A stretch of 6,050 nucleotides of DNA from an uncultured Bacilli bacterium (GTDB taxonomy: Bacteria; Bacillota_I; Bacilli_A; RF39; UBA660). A program made the position numbers and the translations under genes. Position 1 is the stretch's first letter. The number at the start of each line of letters is the position of its first letter. Shown here piece after piece: positions 1 through 5,731 of the stretch. The stretch covers positions 1 to 6,050 of the forward strand of contig CALVUW010000071.1 in assembly GCA_944363695.1 (NCBI GenBank), in the 5' to 3' direction. The notes beneath the pieces were generated by a model that saw nothing but the letters and a program-made list of their open reading frames with translations, was not told the DNA's origin and ran no database searches.

Positions 1-80
1 TCTTTTTGTAGTGGAACAAAAATCTTTTTAAGTTTTTTGAAGAAAATGACTTGACTTCTTATAGTTAGTCACTTCCTTAT

Positions 81-1880
81 CTATTTTTGATTTAATTTTT
101 TAAAAGTTCCCAATGTATCTCTAAACATATCCATCGCTTCATCAAATACTTTGGCAGTTGTTAGATCAACATCAATAATTTTTAATACTTCTAACGGATA
201 ATCTCGTCCACCAGATTTTAAAAATTCAATATATTTATCTTTAAATCCCGGTGTTTCTTCTAAAATGTTTTTGGCAATATAAGCAGCAATAGATAAACCT
301 GTTGCGTATTGATATACATAGAAAGGTCGATAAAAATGTGGAATCCTCAACCATTCATAAGAAATCGCCTCATCTACTACTACATCCTTACCAAAATATA
401 GTTTGTTCAACTCATAATAATACTTAGAAAGACTATCAGCGGTTAAAATTTCTTTTTGATCTGTTAAATCATGCATATGTTTTTCAAATTCAGCAAACAT
501 AGTTTGTCTAAAGATGGTACCCTTAAACATGTCTAATCTTTCATTTAAAATTGCCATTTTCTCTTTCGGATCAGTAGCTTGTTGTTCCATATAATAAGAA
601 AATAGTAATTCGTTCACCGTTGAAGCAATTTCAGCTAAGAACAGAGGATACGAATGATTAGCGTAATCATTATACTGAATAGAAAAATAGCTATGCATAG
701 AATGGCCTAATTCATGCGCTAACGTAGAAACATCATCATAAGTATTAGTGTAATTTAGTAATACATATGGTTTCGTATCATAGCAACCAGATGAATAGGC
801 TCCACCACTTTTGCCACGATTTGGATATTTGTCAATCCAGCCTTCTACAAAAGCTGATTTTAAGACTTGACTATACTCATCTCCTAAAATAGATAATGCT
901 TCTTGCACTAGTTGTTTCCCTGTTTCAAAATCATACTGTTTATCAATAGAAGGAACAGTACTTACATAGCCATCATATAAATGAAATTCATCTACTTGTA
1001 GTAAATCTTTCTTGATAGCAAAATAATCATATAGCAATGGTAAGTATCGATGAACACTCTCTATTAAATTGGTATACAAAGCTTCGGGTATCTTATTGGC
1101 ATATAATGAGGCTTGTAGGGAGCTAGAAAAATGGTTTAAGCGAGCCAAAACGCTAGCGGCATTTACAACACTAGCAAGTGTTGCTGTTAAAGTATTTTTA
1201 TAACTGCCATACGTCTCTTGCATCCGCTCAAAAGCTTGTTTTCTAACCTTGCGATCAAAGCTTTTCAAATAGATACTGTAATTGCTGTCCGTTAATTCTA
1301 CTTCTTCACCGTTTTCGTTGATAATATTACCAAAGCGCATATCTGCATCCATTAGAAAGCTAGCAGCATCACTTCCAGCAGATAAAGTTCTAGAAAAAGC
1401 TGCTAAGATTTTTTCTTGTTCTTCCGTTAAAGTATGATCTTTATAACGCAACAAATCTTCTATATTATGACGGTAAGTTTCCAATTCTTTTTCTTGATCA
1501 ATAAATCCTAAGATCTTGCTCGGTTCTTCTTTTAACATCATCGGCTGTACATAGGCTGTTTTTTCTTCATAGTCTTGATATAACTGACTGGCTTTACCAA
1601 TTAGTTCTTGATAGGTAGCATTCCGCATATCCTCATTACTTTTAAGATGTGCAAAAACATATAATTTTTCAATTAATCTAGACGTCTTATCATCTAGTAA
1701 CACCATATCTTTAAAATTGCTGGCAGAGTTTAAAAACATTGTTTTCATGTCAGCTAATTTTTCTATTAATTTCCCTGCTGTTTTCGCATCTTGTTCCCAT
1801 AATGATAGTTCAGGATAGATTGAATCAACATCCCATTTATCTTCTTTTTTTACTTGACTTCTCTCTAGTATCATTTCCAT
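81..1880 (-). CDS. pepF: Oligoendopeptidase F, zinc metallopeptidase of family M3B
   Basis: A 599-residue cytoplasmic zinc peptidase that, by family knowledge, cuts short oligopeptides of roughly 7-17 residues, either imported or released by proteolysis. The catalytic motif HELGH is at residues 389-393 (H389, E390 and H393), inside TLAHELGHSMHSYF. The third zinc ligand is expected to be E417 in FLAEIAST. The family stretch GWIDKYPNRGKSGGAYSSG (347-365) precedes the motif, and the tyrosine-rich substrate-binding segment IPHFYRPFYVYQYATG (513-528) follows it. The helical N-terminal M3 region fills about residues 30-200. Length is normal for PepF (about 600), there is no signal peptide, and no key residue is missing. 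The first ATG is chosen because AAGGAG (1886-1891) lies 5 nt before it; the in-frame ATG two codons later would be 11 nt away. It follows dnaK by 67 nt and so may be read through from the heat-shock operon. The stop is TAG. Confidence 0.97.
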   Translation of the reverse strand: MEMILERSQVKKEDKWDVDSIYPELSLWEQDAKTAGKLIEKLADMKTMFLNSASNFKDMVLLDDKTSRLIEKLYVFAHLKSNEDMRNATYQELIGKASQLYQDYEEKTAYVQPMMLKEEPSKILGFIDQEKELETYRHNIEDLLRYKDHTLTEEQEKILAAFSRTLSAGSDAASFLMDADMRFGNIINENGEEVELTDSNYSIYLKSFDRKVRKQAFERMQETYGSYKNTLTATLASVVNAASVLARLNHFSSSLQASLYANKIPEALYTNLIESVHRYLPLLYDYFAIKKDLLQVDEFHLYDGYVSTVPSIDKQYDFETGKQLVQEALSILGDEYSQVLKSAFVEGWIDKYPNRGKSGGAYSSGCYDTKPYVLLNYTNTYDDVSTLAHELGHSMHSYFSIQYNDYANHSYPLFLAEIASTVNELLFSYYMEQQATDPKEKMAILNERLDMFKGTIFRQTMFAEFEKHMHDLTDQKEILTADSLSKYYYELNKLYFGKDVVVDEAISYEWLRIPHFYRPFYVYQYATGLSIAAYIAKNILEETPGFKDKYIEFLKSGGRDYPLEVLKIIDVDLTTAKVFDEAMDMFRDTLGTFKKLNQK

Positions 1881-1899
1881 ATAATCTCCTTATGATAGC

Positions 1900-1931
1900 A
1901 AGAAGTAGTCTCTTATTAGCGACTACCTCTT
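1900..1931 (-). terminator. Hairpin between dnaK and pepF (partial terminator or processing site)
   Basis: On the minus strand the arms AAGAGGTAGTC and GACTACTTCTT can form 11 consecutive pairs, one of them G-U, around a 10-nt loop (GCTAATAAGA). The stem sits in the 67-nt gap just after the double stop TAATAA of dnaK. The 3' arm is pyrimidine-rich, but the sequence after it (GCTATC) is not a real U-run, so a fully efficient intrinsic terminator is unlikely. It may reduce read-through into pepF or protect the dnaK mRNA 3' end. I see no convincing separate promoter for pepF in the gap. The structure is seen directly; the role is inferred. Confidence 0.5.
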
Positions 1932-1947
1932 ATTTGCATTAGTTTTA

Positions 1948-3765
1948 TTATTTTTCTTCGAATTCAGCATCCTGAACGTCATCTTTTTTGCTATTACTAT
2001 CCGACGTTGTATTGCTATTAGCAGCTTGTTCTTTTTGTACTTGTTCATATACTTTGGTAGCTAAAGCCATGGCTTTTTCTTGAAGTGCTTCTTTTTTCTT
2101 CTTGATATCTTCAATATCGCCTTTTTCTAATGCTTCCCTTGTATCTTTAACAAGTGCTTCTACTTCTTCTTTTTCTTTACTATCAATTTTATCTTTTAGA
2201 TCCTCTAATGATTTTTCTGTTTGGAAAACAAGTTGTTCAGCTTCATTTCTAAGATCAGCTTCTTCCTTACGTTTCTTATCAGCTTCTTTATTTGCTTCAG
2301 CCTCTTTCATCATTCGATCAATTTCTTCATCAGATAGATTGGTACTAGCAGTAATGGTAATAGATTGTTCTTTGTTTGTACCTAAATCTTTAGCCGTAAC
2401 ATTGACAATACCATTGGCATCAATATCAAATTTAACTTCAATTTGTGGCACACCACGTGGTGCAGCTGGAATATTAGTTAATTGGAAACGTCCAAGAGTT
2501 TTGTTATCAGCTGCCATAGAACGTTCTCCTTGTAATACATGAACATCGACAGCTGGTTGGTTATCAGCAGCTGTTGAGAATACTTCAGATTTAGAAGTAG
2601 GAATCGTTGTATTACGTGGAATTAAAACGGTCATAACACCACCTAATGTTTCAATACCTAGTGATAATGGAGTAACATCAAGTAATACGATATCATTTAC
2701 ATCACCAGTTAAGACCCCACCTTGAATAGCAGCACCCATTGCTACAACTTCATCTGGATTCACTTCTTTAGATGGCTCTTTTCCTAATTCTTTTTTTACG
2801 GTTTCATAAACTAACGGAATACGTGTTGAACCACCAACAAAGATAACTTTACTTAAGTCAGAAGATTTAATTCCAGCATCTTTTAGTGCATCTCTAACTG
2901 GTCCTAAAGTTGACATAACTAAATCATGAATTAATTCCTCAAACTTAGCACGTGTCAAGGTCATCTCTAAATGAAGTGGTCCGTCAGCACCCTGTGAAAT
3001 AAATGGAGCAGAAACTTGTGTTTGACTCATACCAGATAGGTCTTTTTTCGCTTTTTCTGCAATTTCTTTCAAACGTTGCATCGCCATTTTATCTTTTGTA
3101 AGATCAACACCATTGTCCTTTTTAAAGTTTTCTACTAAGTAATCAATAATTCTTTGATCAAAATCATCTCCACCTAAATGGTTATTACCAGCAGTAGATT
3201 TTACTTCAAAAACCCCATCACCTAATTCTAGGATAGAAACATCGAATGTTCCACCACCTAAATCATAAACAAGTATCGTTTGAGATTTATCTTGCTTATC
3301 AAGACCATAAGCTAAAGCAGCAGCCGTTGGTTCATTGATAATTCGTTCAACTGTCAATCCTGCAATCTTACCAGCATTCTTAGTAGCTTGTCTTTGCGCA
3401 TCGTTGAAATAAGCTGGTACTGTAATAACAGCACGATCTACTTTCTCACCTAAATAACTTTCAGCATAGTCTTTTAAATAAGATAAGATCATAGCAGAAA
3501 TTTCTTCTGGTGTATACTTTTTACCTTCAGCTTCTACTTTCTCACTAGTACCCATCAAACGTTTGATAGATGAAATGGTATTAGGATTGGTAATTGCTTG
3601 TCTTTTAGCAGCATCTCCCACAATTCTTTCGCCATTTTTAAAGGCTACAACAGATGGAGTTGTTCTACCCCCTTCTGGATTGGGAATAACTTTTGGTTCC
3701 CCAGCTTCTAGTACAGATACACAACTATTGGTTGTACCTAAATCAATACCTATTATTTTACTCAT
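1948..3765 (-). CDS. dnaK: Chaperone protein DnaK (Hsp70)
   Basis: A cytoplasmic ATP-dependent chaperone of 605 residues that binds exposed hydrophobic segments; GrpE exchanges its nucleotide and DnaJ normally stimulates its ATPase. The nucleotide-binding domain (about 1-355) shows GIDLGTTNSCVSV with D8 and C15, K68, IINEPTAAALAYG with E145, YDLGGGTFDVSIL with D168 and T173, and VGGSTRIP (310-317). The interdomain linker DIVLLDVTP is at 358-366, followed by the beta substrate-binding domain to about 475, the helical lid, and a polar Ser/Asn/Asp-rich tail ending DAEFEEK. It lacks the roughly 25-residue NBD insertion of Gram-negative DnaKs, as in other Firmicutes. The start is taken as the ATG giving MSKIIGID: AAGGAGAGG (3772-3780) lies 6 nt before it, and the longer reading of nine more codons would place that site inside the gene. 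It overlaps the grpE stop by 8 nt (ATGAGTAA), so translation is probably coupled. It ends in tandem stops TAATAA. C15 is its only cysteine. Confidence 0.99.
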   Translation of the reverse strand: MSKIIGIDLGTTNSCVSVLEAGEPKVIPNPEGGRTTPSVVAFKNGERIVGDAAKRQAITNPNTISSIKRLMGTSEKVEAEGKKYTPEEISAMILSYLKDYAESYLGEKVDRAVITVPAYFNDAQRQATKNAGKIAGLTVERIINEPTAAALAYGLDKQDKSQTILVYDLGGGTFDVSILELGDGVFEVKSTAGNNHLGGDDFDQRIIDYLVENFKKDNGVDLTKDKMAMQRLKEIAEKAKKDLSGMSQTQVSAPFISQGADGPLHLEMTLTRAKFEELIHDLVMSTLGPVRDALKDAGIKSSDLSKVIFVGGSTRIPLVYETVKKELGKEPSKEVNPDEVVAMGAAIQGGVLTGDVNDIVLLDVTPLSLGIETLGGVMTVLIPRNTTIPTSKSEVFSTAADNQPAVDVHVLQGERSMAADNKTLGRFQLTNIPAAPRGVPQIEVKFDIDANGIVNVTAKDLGTNKEQSITITASTNLSDEEIDRMMKEAEANKEADKKRKEEADLRNEAEQLVFQTEKSLEDLKDKIDSKEKEEVEALVKDTREALEKGDIEDIKKKKEALQEKAMALATKVYEQVQKEQAANSNTTSDSNSKKDDVQDAEFEEK

Positions 3766-4411
3766 TTTTATCCTCTCCTTCGTTATTTTCATTTTCTTCT
3801 ATTTTATTAACTTTTACTGAAGCAGGTCGAATAATACGGCCTTTTAAAGTATATCCTTTTAGTAATACTTCAATAACTTCATCATTTGCAAAATTAGGAT
3901 CACTATCCATCATTAAAGCTTCCATTTTCATAGGATCAAAAGGTTGATGTAAGCACTCAATTTCTTCTACACCATATTTCTTTAGCACATCTGACAAACT
4001 GGCATACATCATTTTAAATCCTTGTAAGAATTTAGATAATTCATCGGTTAAATCATTATCATCTAACTTAATCGCTCTCTCAAAATTATCTAAAATCGGA
4101 ATCATTTCCTGTATAATATCTTGATTTGCATATTTTAAACGCTGTATAGTTTCTTCTTCTTTTCGTTTGCGATAATTAATTAATTCCGCTTGTGAATACT
4201 GTAACTTACTAAGCAAGGCTTGATTATCAGCCGTTAGTTTAGCAATACTTTCTTGCAAAGCTTCAATCTCTTTATTCTTTTTCTTCTTTTCTTTTTTAGT
4301 ATCCGTCTCTACCACTTCTGGTTCAGTTGCTGCTTGCTGTTTACACTTGCATTCATCACCACAAGCATGGTCTTGGCATTGACAATTCTTTTCTTCCTTT
4401 ACTTCGTTCAT
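3758..4411 (-). CDS. grpE: Nucleotide exchange factor GrpE, with a cysteine-rich N-terminal tail
   Basis: A 217-residue co-chaperone that, by family knowledge, acts as a dimer to release ADP from DnaK. Residues about 47-100 form the long coiled-coil helix, 100-155 the helical bundle region (LDNFERAI at 107-114, LKKYGVEEIE at 143-152), and 158-201 the C-terminal beta wing with the family signature FDPMKMEALM and KGYTLKGRIIRPASVKV. The signature has ME where HE is more common. The odd part is the N-terminus: residues 10-24, CQCQDHACGDECKCK, hold five cysteines (10, 12, 17, 21, 23) and one histidine, followed by an acidic stretch and a lysine cluster (39-47). GrpE N-termini are usually disordered, acidic and free of cysteine, so this looks like a possible metal-binding or redox-sensitive tail. 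The start ATG lies 6 nt after the hrcA stop, and its AAAGG ribosome binding site overlaps the end of hrcA. The 3' end overlaps dnaK by 8 nt. Confidence 0.98.
   Translation of the reverse strand: MNEVKEEKNCQCQDHACGDECKCKQQAATEPEVVETDTKKEKKKKNKEIEALQESIAKLTADNQALLSKLQYSQAELINYRKRKEEETIQRLKYANQDIIQEMIPILDNFERAIKLDDNDLTDELSKFLQGFKMMYASLSDVLKKYGVEEIECLHQPFDPMKMEALMMDSDPNFANDEVIEVLLKGYTLKGRIIRPASVKVNKIEENENNEGEDKNE
3772..3780 (-). promoter_or_regulatory. Ribosome binding site that sets the dnaK start
   Basis: The minus strand reads AAGGAGAGG, then ATAAAA, then ATG. The 6-nt spacing fixes the dnaK start at 3765 and rules out the in-frame ATG at 3792. The site lies within the last codons of grpE. 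Confidence 0.85.
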
Positions 4412-4417
4412 TCTACC

Positions 4418-5404
4418 CTACCTTTCTATATTTTCTTTGATAAACTTTAACATGCTCATCACTCGATCATATTCCATTCGTTTTGGACCAATGACCGCCA
4501 GAGTTCCTTCTTCGCTATCGGTTTTAAAATTAGTCTTAATAATCGTTACATCCTCATCGATATTATTTTCTTTACCAATATATACTTCGATATTATTAGA
4601 GTCATCTTGTTTTATTTCTTGCAGCAAGTCCTCTTCTTTCAATTTGCTAAATAAATGTTTAATTTTTTCAACATTACTAAATTCTGGTTGTTCCAAAAAC
4701 TTGGTTCTACCAACAACATTAATATCAGGGCTTGCAAAGTCATTAAAGACATGATAAATCGCATTATATAACTGTTCATGTTGTTTTACATATTGACCAA
4801 TAATCGGTTTAATCTCAAACTCCAATTTAGTACTAACTTCATCAATTGGTGTTCCCACGATTAAATGATTGATTAAATCTACCGTTTTTTTCACTTCGTC
4901 CAAACTAACGTTTTCTAAAGTAATAGTTTTATGTTCAACCTTTCCTTTATCAGTTACAACAATTACAATCATTTGATTAGTAGATAGTGGAACTACGTTA
5001 ATCTCTTTCAATAAATTATCATGACTAGCTTTACCTAATACAACTGCCGTATAGGAAGTCATATCAGAAACAACCTGTAGACTTTTAGCAATACAATCTG
5101 ATAATTCTAACGATTGGTTATGGAAGATAATCTGTAGTTTCAACATATCTTCGCCATTCATTTTCTTTGGCTCTAATAAATTATCTACATAATATCGATA
5201 GCCTTCTTCGCTTGGAATACGACCACTAGAAGTATGTGTCTTTTCTAGCAATCCTTCCTCCTCTAAAAAAGCCATTTCACTTCGAACCGTAGCACTAGAA
5301 CATTTTAAAATCTTGCAAATCTGATTACTACTAACCGGTTTTGCTTGTTTTACGTATGATTCAACAATCAATTTCAATATCTGATTCTGACGTTTTTTTA
5401 GCAT
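4418..5404 (-). CDS. hrcA: Heat-inducible transcription repressor HrcA
   Basis: A 328-residue dimeric repressor that binds CIRCE operators and, in the known systems, needs the GroE chaperonin to stay active, so that stress titrates GroE away and frees the operon. The N-terminal winged helix-turn-helix (about 1-75) includes SSATVRSEMAFLEEEGLLEK (36-55) and the wing THTSSGRIPSEEGYRYYVD (56-74), both strongly diagnostic. A GAF-like core follows, and the C-terminal dimer region carries NIEVYIGKEN (271-280) and GTLAVIGPKRMEYDRVMSML (300-319). Length is close to the usual 340. The start is the ATG after AGGAGGGG with 5 nt spacing; an in-frame GTG six codons upstream would put that ribosome binding site inside the gene and has none of its own. 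It is the first gene of the operon, with two CIRCE operators upstream, so it is very probably self-repressed. The stop is TAG, 6 nt before grpE. Confidence 0.98.
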   Translation of the reverse strand: MLKKRQNQILKLIVESYVKQAKPVSSNQICKILKCSSATVRSEMAFLEEEGLLEKTHTSSGRIPSEEGYRYYVDNLLEPKKMNGEDMLKLQIIFHNQSLELSDCIAKSLQVVSDMTSYTAVVLGKASHDNLLKEINVVPLSTNQMIVIVVTDKGKVEHKTITLENVSLDEVKKTVDLINHLIVGTPIDEVSTKLEFEIKPIIGQYVKQHEQLYNAIYHVFNDFASPDINVVGRTKFLEQPEFSNVEKIKHLFSKLKEEDLLQEIKQDDSNNIEVYIGKENNIDEDVTIIKTNFKTDSEEGTLAVIGPKRMEYDRVMSMLKFIKENIER

Positions 5405-5409
5405 CTGGT

Positions 5410-5417
5410 CCCCTCCT
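5410..5417 (-). promoter_or_regulatory. Ribosome binding site that sets the hrcA start
   Basis: AGGAGGGG on the minus strand, 5 nt before the ATG at 5404. Its first two bases belong to the distal arm of the promoter-proximal CIRCE, so the operator reaches right up to the ribosome binding site. Confidence 0.85.
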
Positions 5418-5442
5418 GGCACTATTTATCTCCAAGTGCTAA
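5416..5442 (-). promoter_or_regulatory. CIRCE operator 1 (over the transcription start and 5' UTR of hrcA)
   Basis: On the minus strand: TTAGCACTT, 9 nt (GGAGATAAA), TAGTGCCAG. Compared with the consensus TTAGCACTC-N9-GAGTGCTAA, the first arm matches 8 of 9 and the second 6 of 9, with exactly the required 9-nt spacer. It begins just 4 nt after the -10 box, so it covers the expected transcription start (about 5440), and it ends at the hrcA ribosome binding site. HrcA bound here would block initiation. Confidence 0.9.
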
Positions 5443-5446
5443 TATT

Positions 5447-5475
5447 ATTGTATGCTTCTTGTTAGCACTTGTCAA
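5447..5475 (-). promoter_or_regulatory. Sigma-A type promoter of the hrcA-grpE-dnaK operon
   Basis: The minus strand carries a perfect -35 box TTGACA (5470-5475), a 17-bp spacer and TACAAT (5447-5452), one base off the -10 consensus TATAAT. The transcription start is expected near 5440, giving a 5' UTR of about 36 nt. The -35 box overlaps operator 2 and the start lies in operator 1. This is a housekeeping promoter controlled by repression, as is usual for HrcA regulons, not one read by an alternative sigma factor. Confidence 0.9.
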
Positions 5476-5488
5476 CATTTTTTGCTAA
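5462..5488 (-). promoter_or_regulatory. CIRCE operator 2 (over the -35 box)
   Basis: On the minus strand: TTAGCAAAA, 9 nt (AATGTTGAC), AAGTGCTAA. The arms match the CIRCE consensus at 6 of 9 and 8 of 9, again with an exact 9-nt spacer. It overlaps the -35 box TTGACA. The better arms of the two operators face each other across the -10 region. The score equals that of operator 1 (14 of 18), which makes chance less likely, although the distal arm sits in AT-rich sequence and part of its match could be fortuitous. Confidence 0.7.
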
Positions 5489-5509
5489 TTTTTAGCGAAT
5501 AAATGTCAA

Positions 5510-5533
5510 AAAGTTTCCTATTACAGAAACTTT
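5510..5533 (-). terminator. Probable weak terminator after the prepilin-like gene
   Basis: On the minus strand the arms AAAGTTTC and GAAACTTT pair perfectly (8 bp) around an 8-nt loop (TGTAATAG), starting 5 nt after the TAA of the small gene and running into five T residues. The stem is AT-rich and the T-run short, so some read-through into the hrcA promoter region is plausible. Confidence 0.55.
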
Positions 5534-5538
5534 CATAT

Positions 5539-5721
5539 TTAACAACTACCGTCTTCCACACATGTATTTAATTCTTCGGCAATTTCATCGACAAAATCAT
5601 CACTGGATTGCCACCGAAAGCTCTCTAGTCCAATCAGTAAAAACAGAATAAGTGCAACCATTGTTAATAAGGCATATAAAATACTGGTGATGGCAAAGCC
5701 ATGATTATTTAGATGCTTCAT
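5539..5721 (-). CDS. Small prepilin-like membrane peptide
   Basis: A 60-residue protein of unknown function. A short basic head (MKHLNNHG) is followed by G8-F9 and a hydrophobic helix of about 24 residues (9-32, FAITSILYALLTMVALILF and on), then a short acidic tail ending with C54 and the terminal C60. The G-F junction before a long hydrophobic helix resembles the class III signal of type IV prepilins and pseudopilins, cut by prepilin peptidase. Glu at position +5 of the mature protein, typical of true pilins, is absent (Ser here), and there is no globular head domain. The two cysteines could form a small disulfide loop. The start ATG is well supported: AGGAGG lies 7 nt before it and overlaps the TAG of the upstream gene, 10 nt away, so the two are one transcript. 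No catalytic motif is seen. It could also be a simple single-pass membrane peptide. Confidence 0.8.
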   Translation of the reverse strand: MKHLNNHGFAITSILYALLTMVALILFLLIGLESFRWQSSDDFVDEIAEELNTCVEDGSC

Positions 5722-5731
5722 TGCCTTCCTC

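Noticed and set aside
1..80. Possible gene end or terminator downstream of pepF
   Set aside because: Only very short open frames and A/T-only pairings of 5-6 bp were found; nothing rises above what AT-rich sequence gives by chance.
2102..2542. A 146-codon open frame on the plus strand
   Set aside because: It lies wholly antisense to the dnaK lid and substrate-binding region; its serine/leucine-rich product is what the reverse of a Glu/Lys-rich coding region yields, and no ribosome binding site supports it.
3766..3792. Nine-codon N-terminal extension of DnaK
   Set aside because: The strong ribosome binding site lies inside it and the family begins at MSKIIGIDLG; the extension is simply the grpE end in another frame.
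3563..3947. Two overlapping plus-strand open frames across the grpE-dnaK junction
   Set aside because: Both are antisense to well-conserved coding sequence and overlap each other in different frames; low-complexity hydrophobic products.
4437..4754. A 105-codon open frame on the plus strand
   Set aside because: It is antisense to the conserved C-terminal half of hrcA and has no recognisable protein features.
5405..5422. GTG start six codons upstream of the hrcA ATG
   Set aside because: The AGGAGGGG ribosome binding site would then be coding, and no such site precedes the GTG.
5504..5509. A second TTGACA on the minus strand upstream of the operators
   Set aside because: No -10-like hexamer occurs 16-18 bp downstream (AGCAAA at 17 bp), and it falls right after the terminator hairpin.
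81..5721. Mollicute code with TGA read as tryptophan
   Set aside because: All tryptophan codons checked in pepF and the small membrane gene are TGG, and full-length proteins are obtained with the standard code; absence of TGA stops in six genes is too few to matter.
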